NCBI GenBank assembly: GCA_963573305.1
Contig: OY754337.1
Coordinates: forward strand, 78,567,094 to 78,631,093
Reading direction: 5' to 3'
DNA length: 64,000 nucleotides
Source of the DNA: Pyrrhosoma nymphula
Taxonomy: Eukaryota; Arthropoda; Insecta; Odonata; Coenagrionidae
In this document: positions 10,298 to 20,385 of the stretch, one piece after another
How the letters are laid out: every line of letters begins with the position of its first letter
How positions within the stretch are numbered: the first letter of the stretch is position 1
Position numbers and translations under genes: made by a program
The notes under the pieces: model-generated
Told to the model about the DNA's origin: nothing
The model's database searches: none
The model's input: only the letters and a program-made list of their open reading frames with translations

Positions 10298-10663
10298 AGG
10301 TCCAGTGGAGTTATTTTGTAATCTCACCTTTTAAATTACTCTTTGTGGGAAGGCGGGAGACCCGTTTCGCTCTCTTAATGACCGGCTCACGATAACCCAA
10401 GGCGGCTCCATTTCACATTCCTTGCGACAGGTAAGATTGAACTAATGAAATGCGGAGACATAAATCGGATCAAGAGTCGAAAGATACGGATCAAGAGTCG
10501 AAAGAGCGGGTGAGTCAAAGAAAAGACCTGCAGATCACTACTTGAGAGCTGAAGATGGTCACGCCGCCTGGGTGGCGGAGTGGAGTACGAAAAATGGCGT
10601 AATTTTCCAAAGTTAATGACATATTCTCACGTAAGTGAGAATACAAAATAACCCCCCGGACCA
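10298..10663. mobile_element. TIR element family G, copy G1
   Basis: About 366 bp with ends GGTCCAGTGGAGTTATTTTG and, inverted, GGTCCGGGGGGTTATTTTG, followed by TA(T)TCTCAC. The interior aligns along its length to the inverse of 16140-16502, including a repeated GGATCAAGAGTCGAAAGA motif and AAAGAAAAGACCTGCAGATC. No protein frame. Superfamily unassigned because no clear target duplication is visible. Confidence 0.8.
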
Positions 10664-12608
10664 CCCATTTCTTGATGAGAAATTATGAGATATTCTTCCT
10701 TGTCACTAGTGCCGTATAAATATTACTCTTCTGGCTGATGATCTGCCTTCTGCATCGAAAAGTATGAGAGTCCGATACTGGAGTTGCAGATTAGTCGACG
10801 AATGTTTCCAGTGACTACTTATTCCAGCTCAAGGATCCAACTGATGTGCTAATTTATTTGAACGGACTTATTTTGACTTAAATTTTCGTAGTCGCTGATA
10901 ACTCGACTTAAATTTGCTGATAACTCGAACTATTAGCCGATTAATCAGATTTTCGCATGAATGTCGTATTTTTATGTTAGGGAAGATTTATTTTTCTCAC
11001 TCTCCAATTGTTGCCTTTAAGCCATTTAACTTCATGTTGAAATTGTGAAATAAAAAAATACTTTTAAATGCATGACCTTGCTGACGTAACCAGGTGGAGA
11101 AACAGGTTTTTCAATAGATAGGTATCTGAAATGTGATGAGGATGACAATTATATCTTAAGGTGAATTCTCTTTGAGTTGTTTGCTGTCCTTCAGGATCCG
11201 AGGAGGTCTTCCTCCTCCCTCTCTGTGCCCAGGAATCCAATCAAAGTTTCCGAGTTCCGTTTCCCCTAAACCACGACTCCATTACCATGCCCTCTGAAGA
11301 CGTCCGTGAAGAGGATTACCACTCTGCTGTCAAATTTAACAACTCGCGAGAGATCTCACCTCTTTTATGTTATGTCTTAAAAAAAACACTACTGTCGTAA
11401 TTCCGAAAGCATGCTAAAATGAGTTTCGAGTCACTGAAATTGGTGATGCTATTTAATTTTTGTAGACATTATTTTTTACGAATAATCGTGTCATCCGTAT
11501 AGGTATCGGCTGCAGCGCAACTTCTATCTCAATAGTTATTCTTCCTGGATTGATTGAAATATTTCGGCAATAACTGGAAGACTTGATTGACTTGATACTT
11601 CATTTTAACATCATTTTACTTTTTTACAATTGGATGTGATATGCTTCTTAAATCAGTTTTCCTCCAACATTTTGTCATATGTCAATGAGATTTCATCGTT
11701 AAGCGTTGAAGGATTACTTGCCATTTCTTGTTGATTTTTTTGTATCTGCAGTTAGTAAATGTAGAGCTGTTTGGTGATAGTCAAACCGCAAAATGTGTTA
11801 CTTTCATGTCAGCTATTCTTATTTATACGGAGCAATAAGGCTTGAAACTTTTAATTGTTTACGTTTTGAATATATTGCATCATGTATTTTGCCCGGGTAG
11901 CCAGTCATTTGTTATCAGAAATGGTTTCCGTTTAATGGAAATTTGCACTTTAGTACGATTATAGAACGCTAAGTCCTTTGCTTTGGCTCTTCCACTTTCG
12001 CATTTGACGTCCGGTATGTCCACCCAGGTCATGTCCACGATAAATAATCTGTACAAAAGTCGTGAACATGAATGCTACATATGTAGCCTTGGTCATGAAT
12101 TAAGAATTCTTATGAAGCTTAGCCTGTTTTTTAGAGGCAAAAACTCGCTAAACTTTGTGGAAATGTTTTACATAGTGAAAACCAGAATATTTCACTCCAA
12201 TAACATTTGGAAATTTGACATTTAACAATAAGAATTCAGTTTAGAAAATAAGTTCATGTATTTAATTTTTAAATGTTTTTAAAATAATTGTGGGTTCTTG
12301 AATCAAAAACATAAATTTTTAATCTGGTATGTTGTTAGTGATATATGTATTTGTAAATAATGCTGCAATTACATTCATTCGGTATTTACGAGACCAGAAA
12401 ATTGAGTAGGTGTTATACTGCTGCATGAGGTGAAGTATCATGTATTTTTTTACGTATCGCGATTTATCTCAAATTGGACTTCAATATTACGGCCGGCGCA
12501 GGCTGTCGGCTTCAATTTTTTTTAATGTGCACTTTCACCCACATACCGATTTTGCCCGTGCCGGTGAGGGGAAATATTCAAAATTCAGTCTGCTCGTTAT
12601 TTCAATAG
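10664..12608. other. AT-rich stretch upstream of the MADF exon
   Basis: About 1.9 kb without recognised repeats or genes, apart from a short partial duplication at 10870-10935 (GCTGATAACTCGA twice). It may be intron or 5' flank of the MADF gene. No upstream coding exon was recognised. Confidence 0.45.
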
Positions 12609-12834
12609 AGGACGGAGCCGAAATCCCATCAAGTTGACGTGTTATATCCTGAAGATGAGCAAGTACGACCTGGTGACGTTAATATTGAGTTAGTGGAGAG
12701 CAGGCCTTGTCTATGGGACAAGACTGCGGACTGCTTCAAAGATAAGCATGAAAAACAAAAAGCCTGGAGAGAGGTGTATACATTTTTGGACGAAGATTTC
12801 GTCGAAATGGACAAGAAAGAACAACATCAAATAG
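12609..12834 (+). CDS. Internal exon of a MADF-domain protein (partial gene)
   Basis: The only segment that reads as host coding sequence. The frame opens after an in-frame TAG at 12606 that is also a plausible 3' splice site (TTTCAATAG|AGG). It has no in-frame ATG and ends at 12834 before a good donor, GTAAGG, giving a phase-1 exon of about 75 codons. From about 12678 it encodes NIELVESRPCLWDK, then FKDKHEKQKAWREVYTFL and DFVEMDKKEQHQIG. This matches the first half of a MADF domain: I-x-L-V-x-x-R-P-x-L-W, then D, then A-W. The third conserved aromatic (KW..LRD) would lie on the next exon, which I could not locate. MADF proteins (Adf-1 type) are insect DNA-binding transcriptional regulators, often ending in a BESS motif. 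MADF/Myb-like domains also occur in PIF/Harbinger transposons, so a transposon origin is possible. Splice sites are predictions. Confidence 0.7.
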
Positions 12835-13608
12835 GTAAGGATAGGCAAGACCTCGTATCTATCACATCCAAAATGAAACTGGCTACTTTCCGGTACTGCC
12901 GTTGTGTGTGTAAAAACAACGCTAGGTCGGTGCAGGTGTATGTGAAAACGCCTCCCGCCTGCGTCATTGGCTGGCTGCTGCGAAGGGCCCTTTCGGCGTG
13001 GTAATGAACTTCGGAGCCCTTTGCCTTGATCCGCGTGGAATGCAATGGCCGCTCAGTGGATCGGGAGTGGGGGGTTTGAATGTGTGGTGGTGGTGGTTAT
13101 AATTGGACTCCCCTGTGCGAGGAAAGTGTCTCAGAATAGAGTTAGGATGAAGAGGGGGAGGTGGGAGGTTGAGAAGGACGGAGAGTGGTGGGTTTCATGC
13201 GGTTCGAAACGGAACGGTATTACGCTGTGAAACTCCGGCCATACCGATTGGTAAACCGATTTTCCGAATTCGATCTCGGCAGGGTTTTCCACGGCAGTTG
13301 TCCTTCCTTAGTTATCAGTACGTAATTCAAGACTCATATGAAACAGCGAAAAGTGCATACTTTTTTATCGTATTTGTGACGTGCATGCGGCCAATGTGCA
13401 TTTTTATCTCTGAAACATATTAGTTTAATTGATTGGCTTAGTTATTTATTCTGTTTTTCTGCTAAAATACCCTTAATAGTCAGCGTTTTGCGACCAACCC
13501 TACTTAGGAATACGCACAAAATTTATTTTATGGCTTCAAATTTTTGTGACAATCCCAGTGGTATTGGAGACATTTAGTTGGAAGTAAAGTTTTAGCTGGA
13601 TAAAGTTC
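12835..13608. other. Putative intron start and GC-richer stretch
   Basis: Begins with donor GTAAGG. Contains a GC-richer block at 12950-13250. No continuation of the MADF domain was found. Confidence 0.4.
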
Positions 13609-13672
13609 CTATCCTTGCGGTTGCACAAATGATTTGCTACGTAGACACGCGTACGGGTGAAAGAATATACGC
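13609..13672 (-). mobile_element. SINE 3' body fragment
   Basis: CCTTGCGGTTGCACAAATGAT followed by ACGTAGACACGCGTACGGGTG aligns, with mismatches, to the tail of the minus-strand SINE at 28748-28800. Head missing. Confidence 0.55.
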
Positions 13673-13997
13673 TGTGATGTCGTGACGTATTTAAAAATTA
13701 ATTATTTTTATTTCCAGACCCTTCTTTATTTGAGATAACGATACATCTCACATCCTCTCTCTGAAGACTCTCTCAAAACAAAACATTCTTTCTTTTATCA
13801 ACAACATCTTAACAACCTTTTCCAAAAAACAAACTTTCAACAATGAACGAAACAGCTTTTCTTTTAAAACATCAAGAAAATTATAATTAATGACTAAAAT
13901 ATACGAAAGAACCATCAACATGATAAAGAACAACTAAGAATAACGAAGCCTTGATTATTAAGCAAAATCAATGCGATCACTTTTTTATTAGGGCATG
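13673..13997. other. AT-rich intergenic stretch, nothing recognised
   Basis: The long minus-strand frame at 13748-13933 is low complexity (Leu, Phe, Lys) with no known domain. Confidence 0.45.
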
Positions 13998-14213
13998 GCA
14001 CGACGTTATAACACCGCAGAGGGTGAAATTGGGCATGAAAATATCTTTTGACGTGAAAAGAAACCTGGCTACAATGTAGTCTGGAGACGATCTTGTTTGC
14101 ATAAACCCCCGCAAAAATGACGCCTTGAATTGTGAATGACAGCTTGGTGGTGAAAATGGCTAACAAACCTGACCAGCAATTGCGAGATTCGGGAATACCG
14201 CCCGAAGACTTCA
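13998..14213. mobile_element. Two decayed SINE fragments in opposite orientation
   Basis: 13998-14055 is a minus-strand body fragment (GGTGAAATTGGGCATGAAAA then TTTTGAC). 14137-14213 is a plus-strand tRNA-like head (GCTTGGTGGTGAAAATGGCT, CAAACCTGACCAGCAATTG, then a decayed B box). Both align with the SINE at 29868-29990. The arrangement echoes the paired SINEs at 6381-6636 but with a different junction. Confidence 0.6.
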
Positions 14214-15029
14214 CGGGGGGCTTCCTGAATAGGGTGTGGCTTGTATACCACGCCGGAAAAGGAGTTAACAGACCGCGGCTGCTTGCTAGGTGATAAAGAA
14301 ATCCTGTTTTCAACACCTAACGCCTGAGTGATGGATCAAATATTTGTTGGTAAAATTGATGCTATCCATATATCGGAAAGAAACAAATCACAGACTTGGC
14401 TAAAAATAGACGAATGAGAATAAGAATAGAATATTCAACGGAGCAGTTCCTGGAGTTATGGGGAGTGATGCGAAAGTCAACTTAAGTATGCATAGTACAA
14501 TGATTCTTCAATTTTGAATCGTAATTTTTCGAGAATGTTGTTGTCATGTAAATGTAGTAAATGTGATAACCTGGGAGGATCCAGGGCTCTGTAATGATGC
14601 GCCCGAATCACACCCTTCCCCCCCTCCAACCTCCTTCATTCGCTTCTTTGCGAATTCTTTGAGCATCCCGGCGAGTATTCATTTGCATTCCCTATCTTCC
14701 CCTGCATGCTCGCTATATAACGACGTCGCGCCGATGAAGCCAACAATGCTTGGTTGGTTGGCTATTTGTGGAGGCGAGTGACATCCGAGGTCATTTTCTC
14801 CATTGAGGACAGGTGGGTCGCAGTTTCATATATTACAGTTTCAGACTAATCACTAATGTTATTCTATTTATTCAATGTAAGTATTACTATTGTAGTTATT
14901 TTTTGTACAGAATACAGTTCTGATATCCAATATAGTTCTACACGTCATGATACACAAATTATCCAATTTGCTTAAATAAAATTGTTTCCAATAAATCAAC
15001 TCTCCATTTTTTGCGCCACCATTCACAAT
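14214..15029. other. Intergenic stretch, nothing firm
   Basis: Moderate GC at 14560-14800, AT-rich after. CAGACTAATCACTAATGTTA at about 14840 is an extra inverted partner of the hairpin arm at 15030-15060. Confidence 0.45.
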
Positions 15030-15150
15030 AATATTAGTGATTAGTGTAACGCACTGTAATCTTACGATTACAGTACGTTAGACTAATCATAAATATTGTA
15101 TCTTATTTGCTTGATGGTGACACAAAGTGTCGAAACCCTGGTCGTGACAA
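15030..15150. repeat. Foldback hairpin plus core motif, copy 4
   Basis: Hairpin arms of about 32 bp (15030-15062 and 15066-15097) pair with a few mismatches around a TTAC loop. Just outside (15113-15146) come TTGATGGTGACAC and GTCGAAACCCTGGTCGTGAC, the same core as copies 3, 7 and 10. This suggests a rearranged member of the foldback family. Confidence 0.7.
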
Positions 15151-15399
15151 TAATTGTTACAAGTGGAATTAACTAAGGTATTTAATTCTTCCGTAATAAA
15201 GGATGGCATTGTGTATGTAGGGAGAAAGGCCAAGTGGAAGATATGAATAGTAGCCGAGGAATAAATGGAGGAAGTTGGTGAAATATACTGGAAAGAGACT
15301 GAAGAAGTGCTCGGAAGGTGTACTGAGGGGCGGAGAGGTTCTTTAAGAGCTGAAAAATAGAGACAGGAGAATGTTGAGTTGAGAAAGAGAGAGGCAGGG
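15151..15399. other. Purine-rich stretch, nothing recognised
   Basis: Top strand rich in AG (GAGACTGAAGAAG, GAGAGGCAGGGAAAAT). The long minus-strand frame over it is Pro/Ser/Leu-rich from composition. Confidence 0.4.
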
Positions 15400-15800
15400 A
15401 AAATAAGGTGGATGCGGGTAAAAAGAAGAAAGGCCTCAAACTCCTTGTTTGCTGTGGTGGCTCAAAATGCCCCAGGTTCACTTCGGATAAGTTGGCAACG
15501 CCGTATAGTGTGTGGGAGAGTAGGGGGACAGGAGAGGGGTGGGTGCCCTTTCTCTCTCGCCTTCCACCCCCTCGTGGCATTGGCCGTTGCCGCGGATAAC
15601 TCCTTCCCCCTCCCCCTTTTAATGCCTCCCCCACCGCGTGCATTGTTCTCAGTTGAGGCAGACTCTCTCGCCAAATGGATTGGAGTGGGAAAGCATCGGG
15701 TGTGCAGTAAGCATCTTGCTTCTCTTGATCTCCAAGTGGCGATGGTGATTGCGACTGACGGCCGGCAACAATCGAATCCCTTCGATCTGGTAAGGATACG
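15400..15800. other. GC-rich patch
   Basis: CpG-containing GC-rich sequence with overlapping open frames on both strands, none with a recognisable domain. Possible promoter region; no core element identified. Confidence 0.35.
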
Positions 15801-16139
15801 TGGGTAGGTTGGCTGGGGTAAGATTAGGACAATAGCGCGGAGAAACCTATTCTCGTCCTTGACCTACTCTAAACTAAACTGCAAAAAGGGTTCGAATTTG
15901 TTTCCATGTTTTGTGGAGGCGACCGACAGATGAGGTCATTGAGGACGTGGACGTTAAAATGGGTGGGATTATTTCGGGAAGGGGCGAGAGAAACGTGGCC
16001 CACCCTTATACGAAAGCCGACAAGGGGTCAAAAGTTTGAAGGGCGTGTATACTTTTCCGAATTGTGAATTTAAATTCTCCATAATGCAAAAATTTTCCGC
16101 TAGGGGGAGTGCGTAAATGGAGGGGGAGGCGATTTGAGC
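15801..16139. other. Intergenic stretch, nothing recognised
   Basis: No recognised repeat or gene between the GC-rich patch and element G2. Confidence 0.45.
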
Positions 16140-16502
16140 GACCTGGTGGGTTATTTTGTAATCTCACGTAAGTATTGTAAAATTACGTCATTTTTCGTAG
16201 TTCCACTCCACCTCCCAGGCTGCGTGAACATCTTCGGCACTCAAGTGGTGATCTGCAGGTCTTTTCTTTGACTAAATGGTTCTTTCGACTCTAGATCCGT
16301 ATCTTTCGACTCTTGATCCGTTTCATTTGCCTCCGCCGTTCATTAGTTCCATCTCACCTGTCGTAAAGAACGTAAAATGGAGCCACCATCGGGCCTTGGC
16401 CGATCGTCAGCGGATAATCAAAGAGTGCGAAACGGATCTCCCGCCTTCCGGCAAAGAGTCATTAAAAATGTGAGATTACGAAATAACCTTCCTGAGGATC
16501 CC
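16140..16502. mobile_element. TIR element family G, copy G2 (inverse of G1)
   Basis: About 363 bp; ends GACCTGGTGGGTTATTTTG and, inverted, GATCCTCAGGAAGGTTATTT, each followed inwards by (C/T)GTAATCTCAC. The interior is the inverse of G1 (10298-10663), with TTTCGACTC(T)NGATCCGT twice and GATCTGCAGGTCTTTTCTTT. The two copies are similar in length and lie in opposite orientation about 5.5 kb apart. No coding frame. Confidence 0.8.
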
Positions 16503-17294
16503 TGGGGGGATGGGGGCGTCCCTTGCACGGCAGCTCACCGAGGAAGGCGTACGGCTTGATCCTCGCTCCTGAGAAATGAGTGAATTCAAAGGTGAAGGAT
16601 CATTGCATTAGGCATACGTTACTTTTTTTGCACCACGCGGCGTTACTGAGAACTACTCCGTTGAAAATGGTCTATTCGTAGCGAATGTTTCATTTTTTTA
16701 TTTCCTACATGATTAGTATCAACTTAACAGAATGAAAAAAGTGCGTCTACTAGCGCAGGGGCAACCCCTACCTACCCGAAGGTTTAACCCATAGGATCCT
16801 ACGTGGGTTGGAAGTGTAAGGGTAATGGGAGTAATAGGTCGCAATGTTTGGCACTCGAACATCATTCAGGATGAAGGGATCCCGTCACAAAATCTGGGTT
16901 TTAATCACTCAGGGCGTGGGCAGACAAACGCAATTGATTCGAGTGTCTCTTTGCTGCACGCCACTGAGCTGGAAGCCAGAGCCTCTTTGGTCGACGGTAG
17001 GCGGTGACTTTGATCCAGGTGTTCTCCCTACCCGAAGGGCAACAAGTCATCGTTACTCCCTCCGTGGTCAAGCCCTACTATAGAGACGAGTCAAGGCAGA
17101 GGTTGGCGGATGGGAAGCGCTTGACTCATCAGCCTCCAGCCGAGTTCTATGCACTTCAATCTTAGCCCAAACCCGGTGAAATCCTCTTTACTTGGGTTGT
17201 CAACTTTACAAAAAAACGTTTATCTCAGAACTTCATCTTTCAAGCACCGAATGGTGAGAATGAGAATGTAATTATCTTCTAACGTATGTACAGT
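16503..17294. other. Mid-GC stretch, unidentified
   Basis: 16740-17190 is GC-richer than its flanks and includes a TGGCGTGCAG motif on the minus strand near 16960, reminiscent of transposon ends, but no boundary or coding frame could be defined. Confidence 0.35.
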
Positions 17295-17560
17295 AATGTT
17301 AACGTATGTAACAGTAATATTAACCACTATATGTGTTTATAGCATTGTTCTGCATGTTCATTTACGTATCACTCTCCCAGTTTCTGGTCGGACTGTGCAC
17401 TGTTCTCCTGACTGCTTTCTGGCCTGCGCCTAGCGCCAGGGGGAGCGACGGAGCGTGCGAGGTTCTGACTTGTGCTGGGACGAGTACTGCATGCCTGGTG
17501 TGGAATCACCCCGTGCCACACACCCTAGTGGTGGCTTGAACGGTACTTCGTAGATGTACA
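17295..17560 (+). mobile_element. LINE 3' end fragment (same type as 19551-20385)
   Basis: Plus-strand 3' UTR only. It aligns to the inverse of 19551-19795: AATATTAACCACTA, CACTCTCCCAGTTTC, GAGCACTGTTCTCCTGACTG, and CACCCTAGTGGTGGCT, ending GGTACTTCGTAGATGTA. No coding part remains. Confidence 0.75.
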
Positions 17561-17606
17561 ACTGTGGCGATAGAAACCCAAGCTAAAGATGAGCACACGT
17601 TAACGC

Positions 17607-17730
17607 TTGATCCGCACTTTATTTAAAACTGCAACCGGTTTCACCTTGATAAGCCATTATCTGGCCAGAAGATGCCTTATATATGTGAATACCGGTCGCA
17701 GTTTTAAATAAAGTTTTGCAAAGTACGAAG
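17607..17730. repeat. Foldback element (core family), copy 5
   Basis: Arms of about 35 bp (ACTTTATTTAAAACTGC and inverse) close on CAACCGGTTTCA / ACCGGTCGCAG. Core on the minus strand is TGAAACCGGTTG. The loop contains TTGATAAGCCATTATCTGG, like the TTATCAAGG loops of copies 10 and 12. Confidence 0.8.
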
Positions 17731-17977
17731 TTTTTTATTCAAAATTGGTTAATTGACATTTGCTGCAGTTATGGATAGACATTTATGGATTCCGTCGTAC
17801 ATGTGTCGCCATCTGTTCGAGCGCACTCTCGTCATTATGGAATGCTTCCATCGTCTGGGATCTTCTACTCGCGATGCCCTCCACGCTTCTTCTGACTTTT
17901 TATTTATTACTCAGTGACACGTGTAGTATTTTGGATAAACTGTATGACTTCATGCCTCACTTCGTGGAAGTATTTAG
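17731..17977. other. Intergenic stretch, nothing recognised
   Basis: A frame through here runs on into the AT array and is not supported as a gene. Confidence 0.4.
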
Positions 17978-18044
17978 TATATATATATATATACGTATAT
18001 ATATATACGTATGTATATATACGTGTATATATATATATATATAC

Positions 18045-18090
<46 letters not shown>

Positions 18091-18182
18091 GTATATATAT
18101 ATATATATACACGTATATATACATACGTATATATATATACGTATATATATATATATACTAAATACTTCCTATTCACTCACAC

Positions 18183-18264
<82 letters not shown>

Positions 18265-18352
18265 GTATATATATACGTATATATATATATATATACGTGT
18301 GAGTGAGTGAACGATATATATATACTATATCGATATATATATATATATCGTT
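17978..18352. repeat. TA/ACGT microsatellite forming long AT-rich palindromes
   Basis: Alternating TA interrupted by ACGTATAT units. Flanking islands CACTCACACG (18175-18184) and CGTGTGAGTG (18297-18306) are exact inverses, so 18174-18309 is a near-perfect AT palindrome. A second one, AACGATATATA...ATATCGTT, spans 18312-18354. Translation gives only Tyr-Ile repeats. Confidence 0.95.
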
Positions 18353-18920
18353 CACTCACTCACACACCGCCTTTAGGCGAATAAATATATAATAATTTGA
18401 ACAGAAGGTGAAAGAAAGAGAAAGGAAACATATAATTAAAATTGGACGAAGACACTGGTGATGTGGAAGATGGTAAAGCCGAGAAATCAGAGGGTAAAAA
18501 TGTGCCGTGGCCGGGACTCGAACCCGGAACTTCCCGATGTCGCGCCGAGTGCTCTACCAGTTGAGCTACCAGGAGACTTAAATTTACCATGATTTCGGCT
18601 GGGGCTTATAGCAAAGAATACCCCTTCAAGCTTGAGCCCGTAGCCGTGGCCTCTGGATGGCACACAATGGCAGCTATTCCATCACCAAGAGAGGAGAATT
18701 AGACATGGACACAAGAAGAAAGCAAAGATGAGTTCATTCACACGGATAGTCGGACAGAGATAGGAACATGAACTGAAGAGGAAAAGAGCCGGTTCGGCCA
18801 TACATTTCGTTCACTCACTCACACACCGCCTTTAGGCGAATAAATATATTCCACATCACCAGTGTCTTCGTCCAATTTTAATTATATGTTTCCTATCTCT
18901 TTCTTTCACCTTCTGTTCAT

Positions 18921-18935
<15 letters not shown>
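18350..18935. mobile_element. Compound inverted SINE-like cassette
   Basis: Starts CGTTCACTCACTCACACACC and repeats the same start at 18808. 18385-18462 (AACAGAAGGTGAAAGAAAGA to ACACTGGTGATGTGGAA) reappears inverted at 18850-18925. The unique centre (18590-18805) has no recognised content. A tRNA-like segment sits on the minus strand at 18502-18577. The right side opens into another TA array. It looks like a tRNA-derived SINE with an inverted duplication of its tail. Confidence 0.7.
18502..18577 (-). pseudogene. tRNA-like head of a SINE (not a functional tRNA)
   Basis: On the minus strand: D arm GCTC-AACTGGTA-GAGC, a 17-nt anticodon arm, and T arm CCGGG-TTCGAGT-CCCGG. A and B box promoter motifs are intact (TAGCTCAACTGG, GGTTCGAGTCC). 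The acceptor stem has two mismatches of seven, and the position equivalent to U33 is G. The loop would read CGA, but the long variable arm of tRNA-Ser is absent. Best read as a SINE RNA polymerase III promoter. Confidence 0.75.

Positions 18936-18968
<33 letters not shown>
18922..18968. repeat. (TA)n microsatellite
   Basis: About 23 TA dinucleotides joining the SINE cassette to unique sequence that begins CGTAATGAGTGG. Confidence 0.95.
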
Positions 18969-18970
<2 letters not shown>

Positions 18971-19550
18971 TAATGAGTGGTCTCGATCATTCGGTGGGCC
19001 CGATGCAGTGTCGTTATTTAGGAAATAATGCAACCGAGAAACTAACGCTGGGATATGAGGAGCGCCACTTTCAGCCCGGACATCTTTATGACGTTTAATA
19101 TGACTAATGTACAATTTTAAAAGGTCATCTTGCATTGGGAGTTATGGAGACGCTACTTCGGAATATGCCCTAAAAAAAGCCAAGCGTCATTAGTCCATGA
19201 GGCTCATTACTAATGCAGGAAATGTCACGATTTTGTAGGCATTAGAGGACTGTGGATGTCCTGCGTTAAAAGACTAAATCATTTTATTGCTCTCGCCTGA
19301 TTAAATAATATCTTGGAATAATGCGTTAATGAGTGAATTTATGATTCTTTATTGCCTTGGCATTACCATGATGACATTTAAACAATACATAATGTTCTTG
19401 GAGAAACAGGGGAACGATTGGGTAAGGGTGATATGTTGGGTTAGATAAGTGTTACTAGGATCGTATCTCATTTTCTGATCTTGTTTTGAAGTTTATTTGT
19501 GCGTATGTATCATTCGGTGGTGTATGAGGGGCGGGTGGGTGCACTATCGT
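18969..19550. other. Intergenic stretch, nothing recognised
   Basis: No repeat or gene recognised. Confidence 0.5.
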
Positions 19551-20385
19551 ACATCTACATCTACGAAGTACCGTGCGAGCCACCACTAGGGTGTGTGGCA
19601 TGGGGTGATTCCACTCTAGGCATGCAGCACTTGTTCTAGTTCAAAACGGGACCTCGTACGTTCCCCCGGCTACTAGGTGTAGACCAAAAAGCAGTCAGGA
19701 GAACAGTGCTCAATCCAACCGGAAACTGGGAGAGTGCTACACAAATGAAAATTCAGTGCACTGGTAAAAAGACATCTAGTGGTTAATATTACTAATACTA
19801 TTAATTGATGAATGCTACGAGATACTACTTCATACAGAGAGCAAATTAGTGCCGAACGTTTAAAGCGGTGTGAAGTTTGAGTAATGCTGTTATGTTATTA
19901 AACACATGTAAAAAGTTTACTCTAACCAGTGAGGGTGGGAGTTTCATATGATTGATCTATCGAAACTATTATGATCCCTTATTGTACGTGGAAGAAATGA
20001 CTATTTAAATTTATCGGTTCTGCAATCTATTTCCTTTATCTTGTTCCTGTGATCGCGTCTACCGTAGTACGTTGACTATAGCAAAATGTTTTGAACGTCC
20101 GGCAAAAAATATTCTGCTTCAAACTTACGCAAAAGATTTAACCTAAATTATTGGTAACACTGCTAAGTTTATCGTAACAACTGTTTACAAATCTTGCTTC
20201 TCTCCGCTGTATTCGTTCTATTTCTGAGATTAGCCCTACTTCATAAGGGTAGCGGCAAACTCTGAGGTCTAACGAGTGAATAATAACATTGCTCTTTAAC
20301 CTTCTCGTCGCATTTTCCTAATATTCATACAATAAATTCCAATTTGCGACTAGCCTGTCCTCAGATTTCTCGAACGAGTTTCCCC
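19551..20385 (-). pseudogene. CR1/L2/Jockey-type LINE, 3' part, second subfamily
   Basis: Minus strand, from about 20385: REI-stop-GQASRKLEFIV-stop-ILGKCDEKVKEQ, then CYYSLVRP and, after damage, EIERIQRREA. This is the same RT C-terminal block as at 7079-8050 and 25147-25951 but clearly diverged. The 3' UTR is of the 17295-17560 type, ending CGTAGATGTAGATGT near 19551. Stops and frameshifts throughout. 5'-truncated and inactive. Confidence 0.75.

Noticed and set aside
12639..13004. Reading the MADF frame through to 13004 as one ORF
   Set aside because: After the GTAAGG donor the MADF match ends abruptly; sequence beyond looks like intron.
15182..15807. Overlapping 140-150-residue frames on both strands
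   Set aside because: Both strands are open because of composition; neither shows a domain or codon-like pattern.
16740..17190. Possible structural RNA or retroelement 5' end
   Set aside because: GC-richer and compact, but I could find no conserved arms, no B box and no boundary; left as unidentified.
17760..18360. Long open frames of alternating Tyr and Ile on both strands
   Set aside because: They are translations of the TA/ACGT microsatellite; any TA array gives the same.
18502..18577. tRNA gene on the minus strand
   Set aside because: Acceptor mismatches, missing U33 and no variable arm for the implied anticodon; it sits inside a repeat cassette, so it is a SINE head.
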